Positions 21,314 to 33,722 are shown, counted from the first letter of the stretch. The stretch is 33,817 bases of DNA from Owenia fusiformis (GCA_903813345.2 CAIIXF020000083.1:1-33817); one strand, 5' to 3'. The notes: generated from the letters alone by a model not told the origin. Program-made: numbers and translations.

Positions 21314-23799
21314 GCGTAGCCAGTGTTGGTAGTGTAGCATAAATACCCATTGTACCCGCTTAGTTACCGTAGCCAACACATGCATGCTCCTAGGGTTACC
21401 TCAAGAACCTGTGTAGTCATGTATCCAGTGCAGCTATCAGGGCCACAGTATGTAAGGTCATAGGCTTACATTTAGAACCTCTGTAGCTGCAAAGCCATTG
21501 TAGCTACCTAGCCAATGCATGCATTCTCCTAGGGGTACCCTGTATCCAGTGCAGCTATCGGGGCCACAGTATGTATGGTTCTAGGGTTACATCCAGAACC
21601 TCTCTAGCTGTGTAGCCAGTGTTGGTAGCGTAGCAAACATACCCATTGTACCTGCGTAGCTACTGAAGTCAACGCATGCATGCTCCTAGGGGTACTCTAA
21701 GAACCTCTTTAGCCGCGTAGCCAGTGTAGCTATCGTGACCACCGCATGTATGCTCCTCGGCTTACCTCCAGAACCTCTCTAGCTGTGTAGCTAGTGTTGG
21801 TAGCGTAGCATACATACCCATTGTACCCGCATAGCTACCGAAGTCAACGCATGCATGCTTCTAGAACCTCATGCTGAAGAACCTCTGTAGTCGTGTATCC
21901 AGTGTAGCTATCGGGGCCACCGCATGTATGCTCCTTGGCTTACCTCCAGAACCTCTCTAGCTGTGTAGCCAGTGTTGGTAGCGTAGCATACATACCCATT
22001 ATACGAGCGTAGCTACCGAAGTCAACGTATGCATTCTTCGAATTCTAGAACCTCATGCTCAAGAACCTCTGTAATCGTGTATCCAGTGTAGCTATCGGGG
22101 CCACAATATGTACAGTCCTGGGCTTACATCCAGAACCTCGGTAGCCGCAAAGCCAGGGTAGCTAGCGTAGCCAACGCATGCATGCTCCTAGGGGTACCTC
22201 AAGAACCTCTGTAGTCGTGTATCCAGTGCAGCTATTGGGGCCACAGTATGTATGGTCATAGGCTTACATTTAGAACCTCTGTAGCTACAAAGCCAGTGTA
22301 GCTACCGTAGCCAACGCATGCATGCTCCTAGGGCTGTAGGGGTACCATGTATCCAGTGCAGCTATCGGGGCCACAGTATGTATGGTCCTGGGCTTACATC
22401 CTGAACCCCTGCAAGTAGGTAGCGTGGCCACCGCATGCATGGTCCTGGGGGTACCACAAAAACCTCTGTAGCCGCGTAGCCAGTGTAGCTATCGTGACCA
22501 CCGAATGTATGCTCCTCGGCTTACCTCCAGAACCTCTCTAGCTGTGTAGCCAGTGTTGGTAGCGTAGCATACATACCCATTATACCAGCGTATCTACCGA
22601 AGTCAACGCATGCATGCTCCTAGGGGTACTTCAAGAACCTCTTTAGCCGCGTAGCCAGTGTAGCTATCGTGACCACCGCATGTATGCTCCTTGGCTTACC
22701 TTCAGAACCTCTCTAGCTGTGTAGCCAGTGTTGGTAGCGTAGCATACATACCCATTGTACCCGCGTAGCTACCGAAGTAAACGCATGCATGCTCCTAGAA
22801 CCTCATGCTCAAGAACCTCTGTAGTCGTGTATCCAGTGTAGCTATCGGGGCCACAGTATGTACGGTCCTGGGCTTACATCCAGATCCTCGGTAGCCGCAA
22901 AGCCAGGATAGCTAGCGTAGCAAACGCATGCATGCTCCTAGGGGTACCTCAAGAACCTCTGTAGCCTCGTAGCAAGTGCAGCTATCGGGGCCACAGTATA
23001 TATGGTCCTGGGCTTACATCCAGAACCTCTGCAGCCGCAAAGCCAGGGTAGGTAGCGTAGCCAACGCATGCATGCATGTATCCAGTGCAGCTATCGGGCC
23101 CACAGTATGTATGGTCCTGGGCTTACATCCAGAACCTCTGTAGCTGCAAAGCCAGTGTAGGTAGCGTAGCCACCGCATGCATGGTCCTAGGGGTACCTCA
23201 AGAACCTCTGTAGCTGCGTAGCCAGTGTTGGTAGCGCAGCATACATACCCATTGTACCCGCTTCACTCCCGCTGTGCTCCTAGGGTTACCTCAAGAACCT
23301 CTGTAGTCGTGTATCCAGTGCAGCTATCGGGGCCACAGTATGTACGGTCCTGGCCTAACATCCAGAACCTCTGCAAGTAGGTAGCGTAGCCATGCTCAAG
23401 AACCTCTGTAGTCGTGTATCTAGTGAAGCTATCGAGGCCACAGTATGTACGGTCCTGGGCTTACATGCAGAACCTCGGTAGCTGCAAAGCCAGGGTAGCT
23501 AGCGTAGCAAACGCATGCATGCTCCAAGGGGTACCTCAAGAACCTCTGTAGCTGCGTAGCCAGTGCAGCTATCGGGCCCACAGTATGTATGGTCCTGGGC
23601 TTACATCCAGAACCTCTGTAGCCGCAAAGCCAGTGTAGGTAGCGTAGCCAACGCATGCATGGTCCTAGGGGTATCTCAAGAACCTCTGTAGCTGCGTAAC
23701 CAGTGTTGGTAGCGTAGCATACATACCCATTGTACCCGCGTAGCTACCGTAGCCACCGCATGCATGGTCCTAGGGGTACCTCAAGAACCTCTGTAGCTG

Positions 23800-24600
23800 C
23801 AGCTATCGGGGCCACAGTATGTATGGTCCTAGTCTTACATCCAGAACCTCTGTAGCCGCAAAGCCAGTGTAGGTAGAGTAGCCACCGCATGCTTGGCCCT
23901 AGGGGTACCTCAAGAACCTCTCTAGACGCGTAGGCAGTGCAGCTAGCGGGGCCACAGTACGTATGGTCCTGGGCTTACATCCAGAACCTCTGTAGCTGCA
24001 AAGCCAGTGTAGCTACCGTAGCAAATGCATACATGCTCCTAGGGGTACCTCAAGAACCTCTGTAGCTGTGTAGCCAGTGTTGGTAGCGTAGCATATATTC
24101 ACATTGTAACCGTGTAGCTACCATAGCCAACGCATGCATGGTCCTAGGGGTACCTCAAGAACCTCTGTTGCTGCATAGCGAGTGTTGGTAGCGTAGCATA
24201 CATACCCATTCTACCCGCTTAGTTACCGTAGCCAACACATGCATGCTCCTAGGGTTACCTCAAGAACCTCTGTAGTCGTGTATCCAGTGCAGCTATCTGG
24301 ACCACAGTATGTATGGTCATAGGCTTACATTTAGAACCTCTGTAGCTGCAAAGCCAGTGTAGCTACCGTAGCCAAAGCATGCATGCTCCTAGGGCTGTAG
24401 GGGTACCATGTATCCAGTGCAGCGATCGGGGCCACAGTATGTATGGTCCTGGGCTTACATCAGAACCTCTGTAGCTGTGTACCCAGTGTTGGTAGCGTAG
24501 CATACATACCCATTGTACCCGAATAGCTACCGAAGCAAACGCATGCATGCTCCTAGGGTTACCTCAAGAACCTCTGTAGTCGTGTGTCCAGTGCAGCTAT
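23800..24600. repeat. Segmental duplication, copy 1 (partner 26544-27340)
   Basis: Constant offset of 2744 over about 800 bp, with only scattered substitutions. It shares rare variants such as CTACCGTAGCAAATGCATAC, CTCTGTTGCTGCATAGCG and TACATCAGAACCTC (a one-base deletion). The match stops near 24600, where the left copy continues as GGGGCAACAGTTTGTATGG and the right copy as a different monomer type. Confidence 0.75.
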
Positions 24601-26543
24601 CGGGGCAACAGTTTGTATGGTCCTGGGCTTACATCCTGAACCCCCGCAAGTAGGTAGCGTGGCCACCGCATGCATGGTCCTGGGGGTACCACAAAAACCT
24701 CTGTAGCCGCGTAGCCAGTGTAGCTATCGTGACCACCGCATGTATGCTCCTCGGCTTACCTCCAGAACCTCTCTAGCTGTGTAGCCAGTGTTGGTAGCGT
24801 AGCATACATACCCATAATACCAGCGTAGCTACCGAAGTCAACGCATGCATGCTCCTAGGGGTACTTAAAGAACCTCTTTAGCCGCGTAGCCAGTGTAGCT
24901 ATCGTGACCACCGCATGTATGCTTCTCGGTTTACCTCCAGAACCTCTCTAGCTGTGTAGCCAGTGTTGGTACCGTAGCATACATACCCATTGTACCCGCG
25001 TAGCTACCGAAGTCAACGCATGCATGCTTCTAGAACCTCATGCTCAAGAACCTCTGTAGTCGTGTATCCAGTGTAGCTATCGGGACCACAGTATGTACGG
25101 TCCTGGGCTTACATCCGGAACCTTGGTAGCCGCAAAGCCAAGGTAGCTAGCGTAGCCAACGCATGCATGCTCATAGGGGTACCTCAAGAACCTCTGTAGC
25201 CTCGTAGCCAGTGCAGCTATCGGGGCCACAGTATATATGGTCCTGGGCTTACATCCTGAACCTCAGCAGCTGCAAAGCCAGGGTAGTTAGCGTAGCAAAC
25301 GCATACATGCTCCTCAAGGGTACCTCAAGAACTTCTGTGGCCGTGTAGCCAGTGTAGCTATCGTGACCATCGCATATATGCTCCTGGGCTTACCTCAAGA
25401 ACCTCTGTAAGCGCGTAGCCAGTGTTGGTAGCGTAGCATACATACCCATTGTACCCGCTTCGCTCCCGCTGTGCTCCTAGGGTTAATTCAACAACCTCCG
25501 TAGCCTCGTATCCAGTGCAGCTATCGGGGCCACAGTATGTATGGTCCTAGTCTTACATCCAGAACCTCTGTAGCCGCAAAACCAGTGTAGGTAGAGTAGC
25601 CACCGCATGCTTGGCCCTAGGGGTACCTCAAGAACCTCTCTAGACGCGTAGGCAGTGCAGCTAGCGGGGCCACAGTACGTATGGTCCTGGGCTTACATCA
25701 AGAACCTCTTTAGCTGCATAGCCAGTGTAGCTAGCGTAGCCAACGCATGCATGCTCCTAGGGTTACCTCAAGAACCTCTCTAGACGCGTAGGTAGTGCAG
25801 CTATCGGGGCCACAGTATGTACAGTATGGTCCTCGGCTTACATCCAGAACCTCTGTAGCCGCAAAGCCAGTGTAGCTAGCGTAGCCAACGCATGCATGCT
25901 CCTAAGGTTACCTCAAGAACCTCTCTAGACGCGTAGGCAGTGCAGCTATCGGGGCCACAGTATGTACTGTATGGTCCTCGGCTTACATCAAGAACCTCTG
26001 TAGCCGCAAAGCCAGTGTAGGTAGCATAGCCACCGCATGCTTGGCCCTAGGGGTACCTCAAGAACCTCTGTAGCTGTGTAGCCAGTGTTGGTAGCGTAGC
26101 ATACATACCCATAGACACCAGGTAGCTACCGTTGCCAACGCATGCATGGTCCTAGGGGTACCTCAAGAACCTCTGTAGCTGTGTAGCGAGTGTTGGTAGC
26201 GTAGCATACATACCCATTGTACCCGCTTAGTTACCGTAGCCAACACATGCATGCTCCTAGGGTTACCTCAAGAACCTCTGTAGCCAGTGTTGGTAGCGTA
26301 GCATACATACCCATTGTACCCGCGTAGCTACCGAAGTCAACGCATGCATGCTTCGAATTCTAGAACCTCATGCTCAAGAACCTCTGTAGTCGTGTATCCA
26401 GTGTAGCTATCGGGGCCACATTATGTGCGGTCCTGGACTTACATCCAGAACCTCGGTAGCCGCAAAGCCAGGGTAGCTAGCGTAGCCAACGCATGCATGC
26501 TCCTAGGGGTACCTCAAGAACCTCCGTAGCCTCGTATCCAGTG

Positions 26544-27340
26544 CAGCTATCGGGGCCACAGTATGTATGGTCCTAGTCTTACATCCAGAACCTCTGTAGC
26601 CGCAAAGCCAGTGTAGGTAGAGTAGCCACCGCATGCTTGGCCCTAGGGGTACCTCAAGAACCTCTCTAGACGCGTAGGCAGTGCAGCTAGCGGGGCCACA
26701 GTACGTATGGTCCTGGGCTTACATCCAGAACCTCTGTAGCTGCAAAGCCAGTGTAGCTACCGTAGCAAATGCATACATGCTCCTAGGGGTACCTCAAGAA
26801 CCTCTGTAGCTGTGTAGCCAGTGTTGGTAGCGTAGCATATATACCCATTGTAACCGCGTTGCTACCATAGCCAACGCATGCATGGTCCTAGGGGTACCTC
26901 AAGAACCTCTGTTGCTGCATAGCGAGTGTTGGTAGCGTAGCATACATACCCATTCTACCCGCTTAGTTACCGTAGCCAACACATGCATGCTCCTAGGGTT
27001 ACCTCAAGAACCTCTGTAGTCGTGTATCCAGTGCAGCTATCTGGACCACAGTATGTATGGTCATAGGCTTACATTTAGAACCTCTGTAGCTGCAAAGCCA
27101 GTGTAGCTACCGTAGCCAACGCATGCATGCTCCTAGGGCTGTAGGGGTACCATGTATCCAGTGCAGCGATCGGGGCCACAGTATGTATGGTCCTGGGCTT
27201 ACATCAGAACCTCTGTAGCTGTGTACCCAGTGTTGGTAGCGTAGCATACATACCCATTGTACCCGAATAGCTACCGAAGCAAACGCATGCATGCTCCTAG
27301 GGTTACCTCAAGAACCTCTGTAGTCGTGTGTCCAGTGCAG
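26544..27340. repeat. Segmental duplication, copy 2 (partner 23800-24600)
   Basis: Partner of the block at offset -2744. It is directly followed at 27338 by the start of another duplicated block shared with 25215 onward, so two duplications meet here. Confidence 0.75.
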
Positions 27341-28289
27341 CTATCGGGGCCACAGTATATATGGTCCTGGGCTTACATCCTGAACCTCAGCAGCCGCAAA
27401 GCCAGGGTAGTTAGCGTAGCAAACGCATACATGCTCCTATGGGTACCTCAAGAACTTCTGTGGCCGTGTAGCCAGTGTAGCTATCGTGACCATCGCATAT
27501 ATGCTCCTGGGCTTACCTCAAGAACCTCTGTAAGCGCGTAGCCAGTGTTGGTAGCGTAGCATACATACCCATTGTACCCGCTTCGCTCCCGCTGTGCTCC
27601 TAGGGTTAACTCAACAACCTCCGTAGCCTCGTATCCAGTGCAGCTATCGGGGCCACAGTATGTATGGTCCTAGTCTTACATCCAGAACCTCTGTAGCCGC
27701 AAAGCCAGTGTAGGTAGAGTAGCCACCCCATGCTTGGCCCTAGGGGTACCTCAAGAACCTCTCTAGACGCGTAGGCAGTGCAGCTAGCGGGGCAACAGTA
27801 CGTATGGTCCTCGGCTTACATCAAGAACCTCTTTAGCTGCATAGCCAGTGTAGCTAGCGTAGCCAACGCATGCATGCTCCTAGGGTTACCTCAAGAACCT
27901 CTCTAGACGCGTAGGTAGTGCAGCTATCGGGGCCACAGTATGTACAGTATGGTCCTCGGCTTACATCCAGAACCTCTGTAGCCGCAAAGCCAGTGTAGCT
28001 AGCGTAGCCAACGCATGCATGCTCCTAGGGTTTCCTCAAGAACCTCTCTAGACGCGTAGGCAGTGCAGCTATCGGGGCCACAGTATGTACAGTATGGTCC
28101 TCGGCTTACATCAAGAACCTCTGTAGCCGCAAAGCCAGTGTAGGTAGCATAGCCACCGCATGCTTGGCCCTAGGGGTACCTCAAGAACCTCTGTAGCTGT
28201 GTAGCCAGTGTTGGTAGCGTAGCATACATACCCATTGTACCCGCGTAGCTACCGAAGTCAACGCATGCATGCTTCGAATTCTAGAACCT

Positions 28290-29560
28290 CATGCTCAAGA
28301 ACCTCTGTAGTCGTGTATCCAGTGTAGCTATCGGGGCCACATTATGTGCGGTCCTGGACTTACATCCATAACCTCGGTAGCCGCAAAGCCAGGGTAGCTA
28401 GCGTAGCCAACGCATGCATGCTCCTAGGGGTACCTCAAGAACCTCTGTAGACGCGTAGGCAGTGCAGCTATCGGGGCCACAGTATGTATGGTCATAGGCT
28501 TACATTTAGAACCTCTGTAGCTACAAAGCCAGTGTAGCTTCCGTAGCCAACGCATGCATGCTCCTAGGGTTACCTCAAGAACCTCTCTAGACGCGTAGGC
28601 AGTGCAGCTATCGGGGCCACAGTATGTACAGTATGGTCCTCGGCTTACATCCAGAACCTCTGTAGCCGCAAAGCCAGTGTAGCTACCGTAGCCAACGCAT
28701 GCATGCTCCTAGGGTTACCTCAAGAACCTCTCTAGACGCGTAGGCAGTGCAGCTATTGGGGCCACAATATGTATGGTCATAGGCTTACATTTAGAAACTC
28801 TGATGCTGCAAAGACAGTGTAGGTAGCATAGCCACCGCAGACATGGTCCTAGGGGTACCTCAAGAACCTCTGTAGCCGCGTAGCCAGTGTTGGTTGCGTA
28901 CCCGATTCGCTCCCGCTGTGCTCCTTGGGTTAGCTCAAGAACCTCTGTAGCCGCGTAGCCAGTGTTGGTAGTGTAGCATAAATACCCATTGTACCCGCTT
29001 AGTTACCGTAGCCAACACATGCATGCTCCTAGGGTTACCTCAAGAACCTGTGTAGTCATGTATACAGTGCAGCTATCGGGGCCACAGTATGTAAGGTCAT
29101 AGGCTTACATTTAGAACCTCTGTAGCTGCAAAGCCATTGTAGCTACCTAGCCAATGCATGCATTCTCCTAGGGGTACCCTGTATCCAGTGCAGCTATCGG
29201 GGCCACAGTATGTATGGTTCTAGGGTTACATCCAGAACCTCTCTAGCTGTGTAGCCAGTGTTGGTAGCGTAGCATACATACCCATTGTACCTGCTTAGCT
29301 ACTGAAGTCAACGCATGCATGCTCCTAGGGGTACTCTAAGAACCTCTTTAGCCGCGTAGCCAGTGTAGCTATCGTGACCACCGCATGTATGCTCCTCGGC
29401 TTACCTCCAGAACCTCTCTAGCTGTGTAGCTAGTGTTGGTAGCGTAGCATACATACCCATTGTACCCGCATAGCTACCGAAGTCAACGCATGCATGCTTC
29501 TAGAACCTCATGCTGAAGAACCTCTGTAGTCGTGTATCCAGTGTAGCTATCGGGGCCACA
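28290..29560. repeat. Paralogous array block containing empty transposon site
   Basis: This block aligns with 19600-20269 at offset 8683 and with 21310-21920 at offset 7639. The difference of 1044 is the transposon length plus one 4-bp duplication. Rare variants shared with the left part include GCTATTGGGGCCACAATATG and GAAACTCTGATGCTGCAAAG. It shows that the block was duplicated within the array and that one copy has or acquired the insertion. Confidence 0.8.
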
Positions 29561-30018
29561 GTATGTACGGTCCTGGGCTTACATCTGGAACCTTGGTAGC
29601 CGCAACGCCAGGGTAGCTATTGTAGCCAACGCATGCATGCTCATAGGGGTACCTCAAGAACCTCTGTAGCCTCGTAGCCAGTGCAGCTATCGGGGCCACA
29701 GTATATATGGTCCTGGGCTTACGTCCTGAACCTCTGTGTAGTGTAGGTAGAATAGAGTAGAACCCCTGAGCCAGTGTAGGTAGAATAGCCACCGCAAGCA
29801 TGGTCCTAATGGTACCTCAAGAACCTCTGTAGCCGCAAAGCCAGGGTAGGTAGCGTAGCCAACGCATACATGCTCCTAGGGGTACCGCAAGAACCTCTGT
29901 AGCCGCGTAGCCAGTGTAGCTATCGTGACCATCGCATATATGCTCCTGGGCTTACCTCAAGAACCTCTGTAAGCGCGTAGCCAGTGTTGGTAGCGTAGCA
30001 TACATACCCATTGTACCC

Positions 30019-30484
30019 GCTTCGCTACCGCTGTGCTCCTAGGGTTACCTCAAGAACCTCTGTAGTCGTATATCCAGTGCAGCTATCGGGGCCACAGTAT
30101 GTATGGTCATAGGCTTAAATTTAGAACATCTGATGCTGCAAAGCCAGTGTAGGTAGAATAGCCACCGCAAGCATGGTCCTAATGGTACCTCAAGAACCTC
30201 TGTAGCCGCGTAGCTAGTGTTGGTAGCGTAGCATACATACCCATTGTACCCGCTTCGCTACCGCTGTGCTCCTAGGGTTACCTCAAGAACCTCTGTAGTC
30301 GTATATCCAGTGCAGCTATCGGGGCCACAGTATGTATGGTCATAGGCTTAAATTTAGAACATCTGATGCTGCAAAGCCAGTGTAGGTAGAATAGCCACCG
30401 CAAGCATGGTCCTAATGGTACCTCAAGAACCTCTGTAGCCGCGTAGCTAGTGTTGGTAGCGTAGCATACATACCCATTGTACCC
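30019..30484. repeat. Tandem duplication of a 233-bp compound unit
   Basis: A compound unit of about three monomers is repeated back to back with a period of 233 bp (AATTTAGAAC at 30118 and again at 30351). The copies are almost identical and share private variants such as CTTAAATTTAGAACATCTG and GCAAGCATGGTCCTAATGG. This is one of the youngest-looking events in the array. Confidence 0.8.
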
Positions 30485-31395
30485 GAGTAGCTACAGTAGC
30501 CAACGCATGAATGCTCCTAAGGTTAACTTAAGAACCTCCGTAGCCGCGTATCCAGTGCAGCTATTGGGGCCACAGTATGTATGGTCCTAGTCTTACATCC
30601 AGAACCTCTGTAGCCGCAAAGCCAGTGTAGGTAGCGTAGCTACCGCATGCTTGGCCCTAGGGGTACCTCAAGAACCTCTATAGCCGCGTAGCCAGTGTAG
30701 CTATCTTGACCATCGCATATATGCTCCTGGGCTTACCTCCAGAACCTCTGTAGCCGCAAAGCCAGTGTAGGTAGAGAAGCCACCGCATGCATGGGCCTAA
30801 GGGTACCTCAAGAACCTCTGTAGCCGCGTAGACAGTGCAGCTATCGGGGCCACAGTATATATGGTCCTGGGGTTACATCCAGAACCTCTTTAGCTGCATA
30901 GCCAGTGTAGCTAGCGTAGCCAACGCATGCATGCTCCTAAGGTTACCTCAAGAACCTCCGTAGCCGCGTAGCCAGTGCAGCTATCGGGGCCACAGTATAT
31001 ATGGTCCTGGGGTTACATCCAGAACCTCTTTAGCTGCATAGCCACTTAGCCAGTGTAGCTAGCGTAGCCAACACATGCATGCTCCTAGGGTTACCTCAAG
31101 AACCTCTGTAGTCGTGTATCCAGTGCAGCTATCGGGGCCACAGTATGTATGGTCATAGGCTTACATTTAGAACCTCTGTAGCTGCAAAGCCAGTGTAGCT
31201 ACCGTAGCCAACGCATGCATGCTCCTAGGGCTGTAGGGGTACCATGTATCCAGTGCAGCTATCGGGGCCACAGTATGTACGGTCCTGGGCTTACATCCAG
31301 AACCTCTGTAGCTGTGTAGCCAGTGTTGGTAGCGTAGCATACATACCCATTGTACCCGTATAGCTACCTAAGTCAACGCATGCATGCTCTTAGGG

Positions 31396-31610
31396 GTACT
31401 TCAAGAATCTCTGTAGCTGCGTAGCGAGTGTTGGTAGCGTAGGATACATACCCATTATACCAGCGTAGCTACCGAAGTCAACGCATGCATGCTCCTAGGG
31501 GTACTTCAAGAACCTCTGTAGCTGCGTAGCGAGTGTTGGTAGCGTAGCATACATACCCATTATACCAGCGTAGCTACCGAAGTCAACGCATGCATGCTCC
31601 TAGGGGTACT
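31396..31610. repeat. Back-to-back 105-bp monomers
   Basis: GTACTTCAAG starts at 31396, 31501 and 31606, a strict 105-bp period. The first two units are nearly identical (one GGATAC/GCATAC and one AATCTC/AACCTC change) and share CCCATTATACCAGCG. Elsewhere the 105-bp form is interspersed with 70-bp monomers. Confidence 0.8.
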
Positions 31611-33372
31611 TCAAGAACCTCTTTAGCCGCGTAGCCAGTGTAGATATCGTGACCATCGCATATATGCTCCTGGGCTTACCTCAAGAACCTCTGTAGCCGC
31701 GTAGCCAGTGTTGGTAGCGTAGCATACATACCCATTGTACCTGCGTAGGTACCGAAGTCAACGCATGCATTCTTCTAGGGGTACTTCAAGAACCTCTTTA
31801 GCCGCGTAGCCAGTGTAGCTATCGTGACCACCGCATGTATGCTCCTCGGCTTACCTCTAGAACCTCTCTAGCTGTGTAGCCAGTGTCGGTAGCGTAGCAT
31901 ACATACCCATTGTACCCGCGTAGCTACCGAAGTCAACGCATGCATTCTTCGAATTCTAGAACCTCATGCTCAAGAACCTCTGTAGTCGTGTATCCAGTGT
32001 AGCTATCGGGGCCACATTATGTACGGTCCTGGGCTTACATCCAGAACCTCGGTAGCCGCAAAGCCAGGGTAGCTAGCGTAGCCAACGAATACATGCTCCT
32101 AGGGGTACCTCAAGAACCTCTGAAGCCTCGTAGCTAGTGCAGCTATCGGGCCCACAGTATGTATGGTCCTGGGCTTACATCCAGAACTTCTGTAGCCGCG
32201 AAGCCTGTGTAGGTAGTGTTGCCACCGCATTCATGGACCTAGGGGTACCTCAAGAACCTCTGTAGCCGCGTAGCCATTGTTGGTAGCGTAGCATAATACC
32301 CATTGTACCCGCTTCGCTCCCGCTGTGCTCCTAGGGTTACCTCAAGAACCTGTGTAGTCGTGTATCCAGTGCAGCTATCGGGGCCACAGCATGTATGGTA
32401 ATAGGCTTACATTTAGAACCTCTGATGCTGCAAAGACCGTGTAGGTAGCATAGCCACCGCATCCATGGTCCTAATGGTACCTCAAGAACCTCTGTAGCCG
32501 CGTAGGCAGTGTTGTAAGCGTAGCATACATACCCATTGTACCCGAGTAGCTACCGTAGCCAACGCATGTATGCTCCTAGGGTTACCTTAAGAACCTCCGT
32601 AGCCGCGTATCCAGTGCAGCTATCTGGGCCACAGTATGTATGGTCCTAGTCTTACATCCAGAACCTCTGTAGCCGCAAAGCCAGTGTAGTTAGCGTAGCC
32701 ACTGCATGCTTGGCCCTAGGGGTACCTCAAGAACCTCTCTAGACGCATAGGCAGTGAAGGTAGCGGGGCCACAGTATGTATGGTCCTGGGCTTACATCCA
32801 GAACCTCTGTAGCCGCAAAGCCAGTGTAGGTAGCGTAGCCACCGCATGATTGGCCCTAGGGGTACCTCAAGAACCTCTATAGCCGCGTATCCAGTGTAGC
32901 TATCTTGACCATCGCATATATGCTCCTTGGCTTACCTCCAGAACCTCTCTAGCTGCATAGCCAGTGCAGCTATCGGGCCTACAGTAATGCTCCTGGGCTT
33001 ACATCCAGAACTTCTGTAGCCGCAAATCCAGTGTATGTAGCGTAGCCACCGCATGCATGGTCCTAGGGGTACTTCAAGAACCTCTGTAGCCGCGTAGCCA
33101 GTGTTGGCTGCGTAGCATACATACCCATTGTACCGGCTTCACTCCCGCTGTGCTCTTAGGGTTACCTCAAGAACCTCTGTATCCGCGTAGCCAGTGTAGC
33201 TATCGTGACCATCGCATATATGCTCCTGGGCTTACCTCAAGAACCTCTGTAGCCGCAAAGCCAGTTTAGGTAGAGAAGCCACCGCATGCATGGGCCTAAG
33301 GGTACCTCAAGAACCTCTGTAGCCGCGTAGCCAGTGCAGCTATCGGGGCCACAGTATATCGTCTGATCAAAG

Positions 33373-33624
33373 CCAAAAGGTACCAAGTGCCTTTTCAAAC
33401 TTTTGAGAAAATCATGAAATAAGGTTTGAGACAACACAAAAAATCAACAAGTCAATTTAACACTTCGTCATCTTCAATAACTTTCAGTTGAATATATTTT
33501 ATATAATGTGTTAGGTTAACAACTCTAAAATGTCGCATTAAGCTGAGAAAAATGAGGTTTTGTACTTGGTACCTTCTGGCTCTCGAATAATGCAGATCAT
33601 CAACAGGGTCAGAAGGTACCAAGT
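33373..33624. repeat. Three copies of a KpnI-centred motif in +/-/+ orientation
   Basis: AAGGTACCAAGT occurs at 33377-33388. It is inverted at 33564-33578 (ACTTGGTACCTTCTG) and direct again at 33610-33624 (CAGAAGGTACCAAGT). The last two form a perfect 15-bp inverted repeat with a 31-nt loop. The first two form a 16-bp inverted pair with one mismatch (33373-33388 and 33564-33579) enclosing 175 bp. This could be a small inverted-repeat transposon, the terminal part of a longer one, or a hairpin. Confidence 0.6.
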
Positions 33625-33710
33625 GATATTTGTGGAATTGTTTTTTGTAAGTTATATCTTAAATTGACATTATTTTAATCAACTTATTGCAAAATTACAT
33701 TTGTCATTTG

Positions 33711-33722
33711 ATATATATATAT
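33711..33722. repeat. Short (AT)n tract
   Basis: ATATATATATAT-like run within the AT-rich right flank. It is of no evident significance. Confidence 0.7.

Larger units (their letters stand above)
21310..33359. repeat. Satellite array, segment 3
   Basis: The same monomer family, continuing in register from segment 2 after the DNA transposon. It is rich in internal duplications: 23800-24600 with 26544-27340 (offset 2744), 25215-25950 with 27338-28080 (offset about 2123), and 28290-29560 matching the segment that flanks the transposon. It also holds back-to-back repeats of 233 bp (30019-30484) and 105 bp (31396-31610). The array stops at 33359 in CAGTATAT, the same monomer phase at which it starts on the left (ATATATGG). 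No gene or further element seen. Confidence 0.95.

Noticed and set aside
537-33359. Centromeric satellite with a CENP-B box
   Set aside because: I found no match to the CENP-B box core in the monomers, and chromosomal position cannot be judged from this window.
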